Positions 9,023-18,422 are shown, counted from the first letter of the stretch. The stretch: 64,000 nt of DNA from Halostagnicola kamekurae (GCF_900116205.1 NZ_FOZS01000004.1:372001-436000), one strand, 5' to 3'. Numbers and translations: made by a program. The notes: a model not told the origin generated them from the sequence alone.

Positions 9023-10312
9023 ATGGCCTCGAACGACCCCCAGACCGACGAGCAAGACGAGACCGCGAACACAGGAACCGATCGAGTCGCCGGCGGGTCG
9101 ATAGAATCCGACGACGGCCGTGGCGACCGCGACGAACGCAGGGGACGCGAGAACCAAGCGACGGACGATCGAACGACCGGCAGGTCCGATCGCGAAACCG
9201 CGAGCGAGGACGGAGACGACGATCCGTACGAGATTCGGCTCTACGAACCGTCGGACCGCGCCGGTTTCCTCGAGTTGTACGACCTCGTCTTCGGCGACGT
9301 CGACGGGGAGTGGTTCCGCTGGAAGTACGAGGACAACCCCTACGTCGACCACGTCCCGATCGTGCTCGCGACCCATGAGGGGTCGATCGTCGGGACCAAG
9401 CCCTGTTTCGTCCTCGAGTTGCGCGCCGACTCGAAGACGTTTCGCGGCTACCAGCCGGCGGACGTTATGGTCCATCCGGACCACCGTCGACGCGGCCTCT
9501 ACTCGCGGACGACCGAGCGGATGAAAGAGTACTACCGCGCACGCGATCCGGAGCTGTTTTTCAACTTCCCGAACCCGGCGACGCTCTCGGGAAGTCTCAA
9601 ACACGGGTGGGAGATCGTCGAGCGCGTGCCGACCTACTACCGGATCCAGCGGCCCGAGTCGATGCTCGAGATGACGGAATCCGAGCGAGTGGCGACGCTG
9701 ACGAGCGTCGCGACGCCGGTCGTTGAGCGGTATCTCGACGCGCAGACGCCGCGCGAGTCGGGCGTTCGCGGCGTCTCCGTCGAACGATACGACGAAGTCC
9801 CCGCCGAGGTGTTCGCGGAGATCTACCGCCGTGCGATTCCGGGAACGATCCACGCCAATCGAAACGAGACGTTCTACGAGTGGCGGTTCGAGAATCCCAC
9901 CCGCTCGTACGAAGCCTACGTCGCTCGAAAACGTGGGGAGGCGATCGCGGGGATCGTGACGGGCACCGCGATCGAAGACGGGTCGCGCATCACGAATCTC
10001 ACCGACGTGGTCCCGCTCGCGACGACGGCGGATCGGCGGGACGGTATCCGGGCGCTGCTGTCCCGAATCGTCGACGACCGGCGCGACGACGCGATCCTCG
10101 CCGTCAGCGGCGACGGGATTCCAGAATCGATACTCTCGGAGTTCGGCTTTTACTCTGATCTCGCCGTTCCGCTGTCGCACGTGTCACAGCCGACGACGCA
10201 GGTTACGTACCCGATCAGTTCCGAGGGAGGCCACGAGTGGACAGTCGGCGGCCGAGCGGTCGCAGACGCCGCGAACTGGACGATTACCTTCGCCGAGCAG
10301 GACACGCGATAA
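9023..10312 (+). CDS. GNAT/FemAB-like acyltransferase
   Basis: A 429-residue protein. The first ~68 residues are acidic, polar and probably disordered. A GNAT fold follows: YEIRLYEPSDRAGFLELYDLVFG opens it and DVMVHPDHRRRGLYSRTTERM (about residues 150-170) is the acyl-CoA pyrophosphate-binding motif with R/H-R-R-G. A second half repeats GNAT-like strands around YEWRFENP. Such double-GNAT proteins transfer acyl or aminoacyl groups, often in polysaccharide loci. The start at 9023 lies 7 bp after the CoA-transferase stop, implying coupled transcription. The acyl donor made by that enzyme might be the substrate (inference). Confidence 0.78.
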   Translation: MASNDPQTDEQDETANTGTDRVAGGSIESDDGRGDRDERRGRENQATDDRTTGRSDRETASEDGDDDPYEIRLYEPSDRAGFLELYDLVFGDVDGEWFRWKYEDNPYVDHVPIVLATHEGSIVGTKPCFVLELRADSKTFRGYQPADVMVHPDHRRRGLYSRTTERMKEYYRARDPELFFNFPNPATLSGSLKHGWEIVERVPTYYRIQRPESMLEMTESERVATLTSVATPVVERYLDAQTPRESGVRGVSVERYDEVPAEVFAEIYRRAIPGTIHANRNETFYEWRFENPTRSYEAYVARKRGEAIAGIVTGTAIEDGSRITNLTDVVPLATTADRRDGIRALLSRIVDDRRDDAILAVSGDGIPESILSEFGFYSDLAVPLSHVSQPTTQVTYPISSEGGHEWTVGGRAVADAANWTITFAEQDTR

Positions 10313-10443
10313 CTTCTCGAGCCGTCCGTTTCTCCGAAGTCGATTGTTTTCCTCGTTATCGTATTTTTCGACAGATACTCTCTATATCGTGAACGAACTG
10401 GTGTGTACTAAATATATTCTGTAAATTTAAAGTAGGCTCCTAA

Positions 10444-10456
10444 GGAAAGATTTATG
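10444..10456 (+). promoter_or_regulatory. core promoter element of first beta-helix gene
   Basis: GGAAAGATTTATG is shared, with one mismatch, with 11798-11810, and in both cases its end lies 27 nt before the chosen ATG. This fits a BRE/TATA pair driving an almost leaderless transcript. A more AT-rich tract (TAAATATATTCTGTAAATTTAAAG) precedes it at about 10409-10432. Confidence 0.55.
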
Positions 10457-10482
10457 GCTCCAAGGTCGTGTTTCCAAGATGC

Positions 10483-11427
10483 ATGACGCAGAATTCCCGC
10501 ACTAACGATTCGAACCCTCCAGTTACGAACCGTAATTCCGGATTATCGCGGCGCTCGTACGTCCGATCGCTCGCAGCGGTCGCTGCGGCGACGACCTCGC
10601 TCGGCGCCGTCGGATCGGCTGCAGCCGACGACGAGTACGAGCGGATCGAAGCACAGGGACAGACGATCCAGATCGGTTCCGGCGAGACCTGGGCGAACAA
10701 GTACATCGACATGACCACCGGCCAGGACATCACCATCATCGCCGAGGGGTCGGGCTGGTCGATACGAAACGTCGGCTTCGAGGGGAAGAACACCTCCGGA
10801 ACCGGCTCCGCGACGTTCGGGATCGCGGACACCGGCGGCGAGACCAGTACCATCGAGAACGTCTACCTCGGCGACGGCTCCGACGGTCGCAACGCCAGTT
10901 CGACGGGCCACGGGCAGACGGCGTTCTGGGTCAATCCAAAACACTCCGGCCAGCTCGAGCTGAAGAACCTCAACATTCAGGGATTCGCCGACAACGCGAT
11001 CTACGGCTCCGCACCCGGCAACTCGGGCGGTGGAACGGTTCACATCGACAACTGTTTCGCGGCGAACTGTCGGGTTTCCCACTTCCGGGTCGCGACTGAA
11101 GGAAGCTCCGTCAAAAACTCGAGCGTCTACGTCGGCGATAACGGGTTCAGCGGCCGCGGCATCTGGGCCTGGGCGCCGGGAACGATCGACGTCAGCAACT
11201 GTCAGATAGAGACCAACGGTTCGAGCCCGTCGATCGTCGCCGGAGCGAACGGGAAAGGGACGAACGTCGTCGTCTCCGAAAGCGACTACACCGGCGGTGC
11301 GAGCAGCGGAATCAGCGAAAAGGCCGGCTCGAACGTCCGGCTCGGTGACGACGTCGGCACCAATCCTGACGCCGTCATCCCCGACGGCGTCCCGACCTCG
11401 CCCGAAGCGGCTGCCGGCAACGAATAA
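10483..11427 (+). CDS. Tat-exported right-handed beta-helix protein
   Basis: A 314-residue protein. The N-terminus has a twin-arginine signal (LSRRSYVRSLAAVAAATT, about residues 20-38) ending near SAAADDE, so it is folded in the cytoplasm and exported. The mature part shows short repeated strand-turn units with GG, NN and NS turns (IENVYLGDG, IRNVGFEGK, HIDNCFAANC, ISNCQIETN) typical of parallel beta-helix proteins such as polysaccharide lyases. No lyase catalytic triad is evident. It ends in PDGVPTSPEAAAGNE, as the paralogue's helix domain does. It probably binds or cleaves surface glycan. The ATG at 10483 fits the shared promoter spacing. Confidence 0.8.
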   Translation: MTQNSRTNDSNPPVTNRNSGLSRRSYVRSLAAVAAATTSLGAVGSAAADDEYERIEAQGQTIQIGSGETWANKYIDMTTGQDITIIAEGSGWSIRNVGFEGKNTSGTGSATFGIADTGGETSTIENVYLGDGSDGRNASSTGHGQTAFWVNPKHSGQLELKNLNIQGFADNAIYGSAPGNSGGGTVHIDNCFAANCRVSHFRVATEGSSVKNSSVYVGDNGFSGRGIWAWAPGTIDVSNCQIETNGSSPSIVAGANGKGTNVVVSESDYTGGASSGISEKAGSNVRLGDDVGTNPDAVIPDGVPTSPEAAAGNE

Positions 11428-11836
11428 CTCCTTCTCGTAGACACGGTTATTTCGCGGCGTTCGCATCGGCCGCGATTGATTCGTCGTCGGTTCGAGCCCA
11501 TTTCCTTTCACGGACGACTAGGGACTGTCGAGCAGCCGAGCCCTCGAGCGTCGCTTCTCGAGTCGTCCAACCAAAGCCGACGGACGGCGAACTGAACCGT
11601 TTCTACGCGTAACGACGTATTACGACCAGTTCCTCGGTGCGAACGTTCCGTTCGTGTAACCGTTTCGCGAGTAATTCGAAATTATCGTTCGACACGCTCG
11701 AGACGGATATATTAGAATTCGTGAATTGAAGTAGAAAGTATACTGAACGAACGTTCCAATCAAAGCGTACCTAAGTTTATTTTATACATTTTTCGTTGGA
11801 AAGGTTTATGCTGGTATGTTTGGATTACCTGAATGC
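11428..11836 (+). promoter_or_regulatory. intergenic region with promoter of second beta-helix gene
   Basis: I see no gene in this 409-bp gap between the two beta-helix paralogues. Its right half becomes AT-rich (TTTATTTTATACATTTTT near 11776-11793). It contains GGAAAGGTTTATG at 11798-11810, matching the element before the first paralogue at the same 27-nt distance from the start codon. Both genes also share ATGCATG at the start codon, so the paralogues appear to have been duplicated with their promoters. Confidence 0.5.
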
Positions 11837-13642
11837 ATGGCACGCGAACCTTCGGTACTGAATTCGAGCGACGCGGATAGAGCGGACGATGACTTCCCCG
11901 ATAGCGGGAGTAACGACGGCTTACTGCACAGACGATCGTATCTCAAACTGGCCGGTTCGACGACCGTGGCCGCCGCGCTGGGATCGCAGACGGTCGGCGC
12001 GGACGAACAGGAGTACGAAGTGATCGAGGCCAACGGCCAGACGATCGACATCGGCGACGGCGAGACGTTCGAAAACAAGCTCATCGACGTCTCGAACGGG
12101 AATTCGATCACGATTTATCCCTACGGAAGTTCGAACGTCACCATCCGGAACATCGGCATCAAGGGAGTCTACCGCGGAGAGGGATTCATCATCTCGTGTG
12201 CGGACCCCGACCCGTCCGGTGAAAACGTAATCGAAAACGTCTATATCGCCGACGGAGCCACCAAAGAGGGCGAATCGTTCGTACACGGCCCCGGCGCAGT
12301 CTTCCTCCACAAGGACAACGAAGGCCACTGGGACATTCGCAACTGCAACGTCCAGGGGTACCCGAACAACGGGTGGTACTTCTCGAACACCGCCAGCGGC
12401 GGCAGCGTGCGATTCGAGTCGTGTTACGGGAAGAACAACGGCGTGACTACCTACCGCGTCGGCGGCGCCGACGACAAGATCGTTGACTGTGTCGCGTACA
12501 ACGACGACACCGACTACGGGCAGGGCTACGGCGGATACTCCGAAACCAACGGTCGGCCCGTCTGGGTCTGGGAACCCGGCGGAGTCGAAATCATCGACAG
12601 CCACTTCGCGGCGGGGCCGTACCCGTCCGCGCTGGTGGTCGACCGCGGAAACGGAGCGACCATGCGCGGCGGCGCGTACTCCGGCAACGCTCAGGGGAGC
12701 TTAGAGGAGATCGACGTCGGCTCCGATCCGGTGCTCGAGCCGCCGGAGGGCGTCCCGACGAGCGCGGAGGAAGCGGCCGGCGGCGGGAGATCAAGCGCGC
12801 CCTCATCGGGCGAGGACGAGTCGGAAGAATCGGACGAGAAAGAAGCGCAACTCGAGAACCTCCTGCTGTTCGACGGGAGCGACGAGGACGTGAGCCGGTA
12901 CGAGTTCGTCGTCGATGGCGAGATCGAGAAATCGGACGCCAACGGGGCGACGCTCGACGACGGGGACGCGATCGAGGACGGCACCGCTCACGGGGTCGTC
13001 GCCGACTGGAAAGACGCGTTCCGATTCTCGGGGTCGCTCGAAGAACTCACCGTCGACGGGCCGGCGACGGTCTACTGTAACGACGAGAAGATCGACCCCT
13101 CCGACTACGGCGAAGAACTTCCACACACACTGGAGGTCGACGGCAGCGGCACGCCGACGAGTTTCGAGATCACCGTCGACGGAACGGTCGAACTCGCGGG
13201 TGACGCGGATCCGGGAGACGAAGTGACGGCGATCTCCGGGTCGACGGTCCAGAGTTCGGTCACCGACGGCACTCAGACGTTCGACTTCTCCGGGACGCTG
13301 ACCGACGTGAGCTTCACCGACGGCGAGGCGATGGTTTCGCTCGACGGCGAGCGGATCGACATCTCGGAGTACGGCGATCAGAGCCTGCTCCCACACGCGC
13401 TCGTCATCGACGGCACCGACGCCGAGGGGCCGAGCAGCTACTCGTTCGAGGTCGACGGCCGCGTCGTCCAATCGGGCTACAGGGAGGCGACAATCGACGA
13501 CGAGGACGTGATCGACGACGGCGCCGTTCGCGGCGCGGTCGCCGGCTGGCTGGACGCCTACTGGTTCGACGGCGACATCCAGAGCCTGACGATCATCGGC
13601 GACGCGTCGGCGGACATCCAGTACAACGCACGGGATCAGTGA
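11837..13642 (+). CDS. Tat-exported beta-helix protein with three C-terminal VDG modules
   Basis: A 601-residue paralogue of the preceding gene. It has a Tat signal (LHRRSYLKLAGSTTVAAALG), then a beta-helix domain to about residue 310 with the same opening (YEVIEANGQTIDIGDGETFENK) and closing motif (EGVPTSAEEAAGGG). A Ser/Glu/Asp linker follows. The last ~260 residues hold three imperfect repeats of about 85 residues, each with a hydrophobic-VDG-x-V strand and a later FxFSGxLxxLTxxG-type strand. The same module occurs alone at 20648-20953. The modules may be surface- or carbohydrate-binding (inference). A T6 run at 13679-13684 lies in the short convergent gap to the flippase gene. Confidence 0.8.
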   Translation: MAREPSVLNSSDADRADDDFPDSGSNDGLLHRRSYLKLAGSTTVAAALGSQTVGADEQEYEVIEANGQTIDIGDGETFENKLIDVSNGNSITIYPYGSSNVTIRNIGIKGVYRGEGFIISCADPDPSGENVIENVYIADGATKEGESFVHGPGAVFLHKDNEGHWDIRNCNVQGYPNNGWYFSNTASGGSVRFESCYGKNNGVTTYRVGGADDKIVDCVAYNDDTDYGQGYGGYSETNGRPVWVWEPGGVEIIDSHFAAGPYPSALVVDRGNGATMRGGAYSGNAQGSLEEIDVGSDPVLEPPEGVPTSAEEAAGGGRSSAPSSGEDESEESDEKEAQLENLLLFDGSDEDVSRYEFVVDGEIEKSDANGATLDDGDAIEDGTAHGVVADWKDAFRFSGSLEELTVDGPATVYCNDEKIDPSDYGEELPHTLEVDGSGTPTSFEITVDGTVELAGDADPGDEVTAISGSTVQSSVTDGTQTFDFSGTLTDVSFTDGEAMVSLDGERIDISEYGDQSLLPHALVIDGTDAEGPSSYSFEVDGRVVQSGYREATIDDEDVIDDGAVRGAVAGWLDAYWFDGDIQSLTIIGDASADIQYNARDQ

Positions 13643-13678
13643 ACTGGCGCTCGGAGAGCGGTCGCAGCGTCTCGAGTC

Positions 13679-13684
13679 TTTTTT
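13679..13684 (+). terminator. T-run terminator between convergent genes
   Basis: Six T residues on the plus strand follow the beta-helix gene by 36 bp, in a 46-bp convergent gap. Archaeal transcription commonly stops at such U-runs without a hairpin. Confidence 0.4.
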
Positions 13685-13688
13685 CGGC

Positions 13689-15155
13689 CTAGGTGAGCAT
13701 CCCGACCGTTTTTCGGAGATCGAACAGGCCGCTGATCGAGGCGAGTCCGGCCCAGATACCGACGCCAAGTGCGATGACGCCGGCCAGCGACGGAATGGTC
13801 GAAACGTACGGCACCGCGACGAGGACCGACAACCCCATCGCGGCGGACACGACCGTCGTGAGCGCGAGCGATCGGGCGATTTGCCAGCCGTCGAGCGACA
13901 GCTCGAGGTGCATCACGTAGACGTTGATGAGCGTGTAGATGCCGAACGTGATTACGGTCGCGTACGCGGCGCCGACCACGCCGTAGATCGGTATCAAGAC
14001 GACGTTGAGAGCTACGTTTCCGAGCGACGTAACTAGTTTCGCGATCGCTCGGTCTCTGGCCCGACCGAGGTAATCCAACCCGTTCGTCGTGACGGAGGTG
14101 ATCGCCTGGAAGACGACGTACACGCCGAAGACCTGCAACACGGGAGTGGCACCGGCGTAGGCCGTTCCGAAGACGAGGTCGACGGCCGGCCCCGCGACGA
14201 GCACGATTCCGATCGCCGCCGGAACGTAGAGAATGAGGACGGATCGCAGCGTCGCCTCGTAGATCCGCGCCGCCTCCTCGAGCGAATCGTTGGCCTTCTG
14301 TTCGCCGTACGTCGGCGAAATCGAGAATCCGAGCGACCCTGCCGGGACGAGTACGAACTCCGAGATCTGTTTCGCCAACACGTAGTAACTCACCGCGACG
14401 GGGGTCAAGAAGTACCCGACCAGAACGGTGTCGATGCGCCGGTCGAGGACGTTCGCGCTGTGGGAAGCCGTCATCGGAATGCTGTACTTGAGCATTCGAT
14501 TTCGGAGCGATTTGCTTCCGCCGGTATCCTCGTGGGTCGTGTAGAAACGTCGATAGAGGAGAACGGCACCGACTATCGATGCGAGTGCGGCACCCGCAGC
14601 GTAGCCGATCAACGCACCGGCGACGCCGAATCCGAGCGCCGTCAGCGCGACGACCGCGACGACCCGGAGTACGGCATTGGCCGTCTCGACGACCGCGCTC
14701 AACTGGACGCGGTTGAACCCCTGAAAGACGGTGTTGTGATAGGAGTAAAGCGACTGGCAGACAAGATACCCCGCCCCGAACACGAGCAGCGTCGAGAGCT
14801 CCGGCGTGTCTAACACCGCCGCGATGAGATCGCGTCCGAAGACGATCCCCCCGGCGACGAGCGCCAGCATGAGAACGCGATAGCGCAGCGAAGTCCGGAT
14901 GAGAAACGGGATCGATCCCGGATCGGTCTCCTTGCGGTCCGAAATGTACCGCGCGACCGATCTCGAGAGCCCGAGATCCGCGACCAACTGAAGGACGGCG
15001 ACGATTGCGATGACGAGAAAGAGGAGGCCGTACTCGTCGGGCGTGAGTAACACCCGGGCTAGCAGTAGCATCAACAGGCCGTTTGCGACCGTGTTGACGA
15101 CGCGCGCACCGAGAGTCTCCTTGAACCCGTCGAGGAGTTTCTCCGTTATCGACAT
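13689..15155 (-). CDS. oligosaccharide flippase, Wzx/MOP family
   Basis: A 488-residue polytopic protein with about 12-14 hydrophobic segments. The N-terminus (LLMLLLARVLLTPDEYGLLFLV) and DLGLSRSVARYIS segment are characteristic of the polysaccharide biosynthesis (PST/Wzx) branch of the MOP exporters. It should move lipid-linked glycan repeat units across the cell membrane. It is the transport gene of the locus and is divergent from the GT4 glycosyltransferase. The chain length is normal for the family and no break is seen. Confidence 0.92.
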   Translation of the reverse strand: MSITEKLLDGFKETLGARVVNTVANGLLMLLLARVLLTPDEYGLLFLVIAIVAVLQLVADLGLSRSVARYISDRKETDPGSIPFLIRTSLRYRVLMLALVAGGIVFGRDLIAAVLDTPELSTLLVFGAGYLVCQSLYSYHNTVFQGFNRVQLSAVVETANAVLRVVAVVALTALGFGVAGALIGYAAGAALASIVGAVLLYRRFYTTHEDTGGSKSLRNRMLKYSIPMTASHSANVLDRRIDTVLVGYFLTPVAVSYYVLAKQISEFVLVPAGSLGFSISPTYGEQKANDSLEEAARIYEATLRSVLILYVPAAIGIVLVAGPAVDLVFGTAYAGATPVLQVFGVYVVFQAITSVTTNGLDYLGRARDRAIAKLVTSLGNVALNVVLIPIYGVVGAAYATVITFGIYTLINVYVMHLELSLDGWQIARSLALTTVVSAAMGLSVLVAVPYVSTIPSLAGVIALGVGIWAGLASISGLFDLRKTVGMLT

Positions 15156-15567
15156 CGGCGGATGCGTCCTCGTCGTCCACCCGGCCGACCGGTAACGAGA
15201 CTCACCATCGCTTGGAGACCGGCGGGCCGACTCACCACATCGCTCGAGACCTGTGCTCCCGCGAACCTACGACGACCGCCCGATCGAACCCACCGTGTGG
15301 GCCGAGTTCGGGGGCGGGTACGGCGTTCGATCACTGGCTCGAGACAGTGTGCAACGGCGTATTGTTATCCCGTTCGTACCGTTCCGATCGAACCGCGTTC
15401 GCTCGAGCGCGCCGTCTCTTCGACGAATCGCTAGGAAACGGGTTTTTCGATCGCCACAGACGATCACGGTGGTATGCGAATCCTGACCGTCAGTTACGGC
15501 GACGTATCGCAGGGCGCGGTTTGGTAAGACGAGTATAACAATTCGCTTCCCAGAGTGTATCTGCGGT
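15156..15567 (+). promoter_or_regulatory. divergent promoter region, TATA for the GT4 gene
   Basis: I see no coding sequence in this 412-bp divergent gap. AGTATAACA at 15532-15540 is a good TATA element centred about 31 nt upstream of the glycosyltransferase ATG, implying a near-leaderless mRNA. The rest has ordinary GC-rich composition and holds no repeat I can support. Confidence 0.5.
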
Positions 15568-16728
15568 ATGAATATCGGGTTCTATCACGACGCCGCCGGA
15601 ACGCGCGAATCCGGCGGAATCGCGGTGTATACCCAGCGAATGGCGACGGAGTTGGCGCGAAATCACGACGTCTATCTCTACACCCGTTCCGGCGAACGCG
15701 CTGCGGTCCTCGAGGGATCCGACGTGACGGTCGTAGAGACGCCGCCGATCGACAGCGCGCTGACGTCGGCGCTCGAGCGGGTCGCGCCGATGACGACACA
15801 GGACGTACAAAAGCTAGAGATGACGGCCTGGGGCGTTCGAAACGGCGTCTTCGAGCACATCGACGCGACGCTCGACGTGCTGTTCACGTTTCAGTTTCTC
15901 GACGATCTGTTCGTCTCGAACCTCGTCGACGTGCCGACGGTGTACGCGTTTCACAGCCTGTCGACGGTGGGTCTGGGATCAGCGCTTCGAGAGCGGTTCT
16001 CGCAGACGGATCTGGTTCTGGCGAACTCCGATCCGACGGCGCGCCAGATCAGCGAAAAATTCGGATACGACGTCGACGGGATCGTCTACCCCGGCGTCGA
16101 CCACGAGCAGTTCACGCCGACCGCCCCGCCGGCCCTCGAGAGCGACGATCCGATCGTCCTCTTCGTGGGCCGTCTCGTGGCTGGAAAAGGCGTCTTCGAC
16201 CTGCTCGAGGGCGTCTCGAAAATCGAGAAATCCGTCGAGCTTCGCCTGGTCGGCGGCGGAGAGGCTGACGCCGTCCGAGCGCGCGCTCGAGACCTCGGGA
16301 TCGCGGACTCGGTCACCGTCGACGGCGTCGTCCCCCACACCGCCCTCCCCGGCTACTACACCGCCGCGGACGTGTTCTGTCTCCCGACCCACGACGAGAG
16401 TTTCGGCATGGCGACCGTCGAGGCGATGGCCTGTGGCACCGTGCCGGTGACGACGGCGATACCCGGCGTGCAGACCTACGCCGTCGACGGGGAAAATTCG
16501 CTGCTCGTCGACCCCGGGCGGCCGGCCGATCTCGCCGACGCGCTCGAAACCGTGCTCGACGATCCCGTGGCTCGGCAAGCGCTCGGACGGCGGGCCGCCG
16601 AAGATGCGCGCCGGTACAGTTGGCGCGAGCAGGCCCGCACGCTCGAGCGGTTTTGCGCCGAGACGCTCGACGTGGAGGTCTCGAGCGAGAGCGAACCGGC
16701 ACGGCCCGTCGAGCTACAGACGCCATAG
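15568..16728 (+). CDS. glycosyltransferase family 4 protein
   Basis: A 386-residue GT-B fold enzyme. The N-terminal domain begins MNIGFYHDAAGTRESGGIAVYTQRM with the glycine-rich acceptor-side loop. The C-terminal domain carries ILFVGRLVAGKGVFDLLEGV-like and LRLVGGGEADAVRAR strands. The nucleotide-sugar motif PTHDESFGMATVEAMACGTVPV (E-x7-E region, about residues 272-293) is intact. It transfers a hexose from an NDP- or dolichyl-linked donor with retention, at the cytoplasmic membrane face. Its last codons and stop lie inside a perfect 22-bp tandem duplication. Confidence 0.93.
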   Translation: MNIGFYHDAAGTRESGGIAVYTQRMATELARNHDVYLYTRSGERAAVLEGSDVTVVETPPIDSALTSALERVAPMTTQDVQKLEMTAWGVRNGVFEHIDATLDVLFTFQFLDDLFVSNLVDVPTVYAFHSLSTVGLGSALRERFSQTDLVLANSDPTARQISEKFGYDVDGIVYPGVDHEQFTPTAPPALESDDPIVLFVGRLVAGKGVFDLLEGVSKIEKSVELRLVGGGEADAVRARARDLGIADSVTVDGVVPHTALPGYYTAADVFCLPTHDESFGMATVEAMACGTVPVTTAIPGVQTYAVDGENSLLVDPGRPADLADALETVLDDPVARQALGRRAAEDARRYSWREQARTLERFCAETLDVEVSSESEPARPVELQTP

Positions 16729-16756
16729 GAGGGGGCTACAGACGCCATAGGAGGGG
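16713..16756. repeat. perfect 22-bp tandem duplication over the GT4 stop codon
   Basis: Positions 16713-16734 and 16735-16756 are identical. The unit includes the last codons (LQTP) and the TAG stop of the glycosyltransferase, then a run of G. The second copy carries a second in-phase-looking CCATAG beyond the stop. It looks like a recent replication-slippage duplication. Confidence 0.9.
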
Positions 16757-17066
16757 GTTTCAGCGTCCGTTCGATCCGAGCCAGCGAACCGCGAACGGGT
16801 TGACTCTCGGCAGTCTATCGGCGCTCGTCTCCGGAAAGAATGGCCCCCGCCCCAGAACAGATGCTGGCACGCGAACTGTTCCAGTACTGAATACGATTGC
16901 CGGGAGCCAGTTGAATGTACGCGGTCGTTCCCTAAAAGTCCTTCTCGAGTGTCACTCGGTGCAACCGGTGACTATGCCGTCGTTTCGGAGGAATCGTGTG
17001 ATATCGATCTACTGCTCGGATTCAAACCGAGGACGCCAGAACCAGGTGAAACCGGGCGATATCGGT
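16757..17066. other. convergent intergenic region, no gene seen
   Basis: About 310 bp between the GT4 gene and the convergent winged-helix gene. I find no ORF with neighbour-like codon usage and no further repeat beyond the 22-bp duplication at its left edge. Confidence 0.5.
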
Positions 17067-17663
17067 TTATTCGATTCGCGAAAGCTTGCCGTCGACGGTC
17101 TGTTGTTCTCGTCGGTTCGAGAGGACGTGAACGAGAGAGAGCGCGCAGAAGGCGACGACGACCGACCCGGCCAGCGCCATCGTCGGAATCGCGGTCAGCA
17201 GGGGGAGCTCGAGGAACGCGGCGGAGAGGACGCCGATACCGACGACGCTCAGAACCGCGTAGAATCTGTCCCAGCGGTCTTGCTGGTGCGTATCGGTGTC
17301 GAGATACATCATCAGCAAGTCGGCGTTCTCCGAGAGGTCGATCAGGCCGCGGTCCTGGTCGTACTCGACGATGCCAGCGTCGTCCATCTTGGGTAAGTGC
17401 GTCTGATATAACGCGACGTACACGCGCTTTCGTTGATCGGAACTCAGCGCGTTGATGTCCGTGTCGTTCTCCCAAGCGGCGATCTGTTCGGCGAGTTCGC
17501 CGAGGGTCACCGTTCCCTCGGTCTCGAGCAAGTAAGAGAGGACTTCTCGACGACGCCGGTTTTTCAGTAACTCGAAAATGACATCTTTCGAGAGGCGAGC
17601 GTTCTGCTCCGACTCGGTTACCGCGGTTATTTCTTCGGGTAATGACGTGTCTACTGAGGACAT
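17067..17663 (-). CDS. winged-helix regulator with two C-terminal membrane helices
   Basis: A 198-residue protein. The first ~110 residues form a winged helix: DVIFELLKNRRRREVLSYLLE opens it, GTVTLGELAEQIAAWE is the HTH core, and KRVYVALYQTHLPKMDDAGIVEYD is the wing region. This is the common haloarchaeal DUF7344-like domain (family naming from memory). Two hydrophobic helices follow (FYAVLSVVGIGVLSAAF and ALAGSVVVAFCALSLVHVL), so it is anchored in the membrane. The gene may couple an envelope signal to transcription, possibly of the adjacent glycan locus (inference). I chose the ATG at 17663; a start at 17774 would add a Gly/Asp-rich extension. Confidence 0.8.
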   Translation of the reverse strand: MSSVDTSLPEEITAVTESEQNARLSKDVIFELLKNRRRREVLSYLLETEGTVTLGELAEQIAAWENDTDINALSSDQRKRVYVALYQTHLPKMDDAGIVEYDQDRGLIDLSENADLLMMYLDTDTHQQDRWDRFYAVLSVVGIGVLSAAFLELPLLTAIPTMALAGSVVVAFCALSLVHVLSNRREQQTVDGKLSRIE

Positions 17664-18422
17664 TACCGTCCGCCTCCACGGATCGAGCGATTCGATTCGA
17701 ATCTGTCCGTCAGGTTTTCGAAAGATCTGCGAGACGGTCCCGTCGTCATCACCCACTGTCCCGATGTACGGCAAGTCGCAATCACGATTGACACACCAAT
17801 TTGGAGGGCAACGGTGAGACTCTTAAACACGGCCACGTTTTGCACCGATTGCAAAGGGTGTACGGTGTCACTTCGTCGCCGTCGGGACCGATCGCTCACG
17901 GCGGGAGCACGACCGGCCGACTGCGTCGAATCGACCCGGCCGCGGCCCGACCTCGTTCCGCGATTGAATGTGCGTATCACCGCCGTAGGCACTGAGTTCG
18001 AACGATCGACTGGGTTCGCTCGAGGCGAAAACCAACTGGATCGGCGGACTGGGGTCACTGGAACGGAACGTTCGATGGCGTCGACATTAACTAACTCGAC
18101 AGTTCGGTGGTGAAAGCTTCCTTTACGTCCGTAGTCGGTTGCTTCTCTCTCGACGGTTACCTTCCCCGAGGGCTCTCGTTCGTCCCGTCAACGCGCTTTG
18201 CCGGTCGAGACCTTGACTGCTCGTACGGGCTCGAGGGGAAGTGTCGTAGATGACCGGCGCGACCCGTCGTCGGCAGTGAGCGTTCGAACGTCTCGATACT
18301 CATTCGACAGTTCGAAACGCCCCGTCCGGCCCGCTGTGGCCGTCAGGGCCGGCAGTAAGTCGGTATTTCCATCGAAACCATGCGAGCCCCTTACAGTCGT
18401 GCCACGGGTTTTTCGACCACTG
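17664..18422. other. long divergent intergenic region upstream of TFB
   Basis: This 759-bp gap is the longest gene-free stretch outside the ParA region. Several open frames cross it but all have Arg/Ser-rich antisense-type composition, and I support none of them. The TFB frame is open upstream to 18198 but lacks a plausible start before 18423. A TTTAAGAG element on the minus strand near 17823-17830 could be a distal promoter of the winged-helix gene. The length suggests a regulatory leader or a lost gene. Confidence 0.4.

Noticed and set aside
18198-18422. An N-terminal extension of TFB
   Set aside because: The frame is open but the extra 75 residues are Ser/Arg/Val-rich without homology to TFB, whose zinc ribbon normally lies about 20 residues from the start, as it does from ATG 18423.
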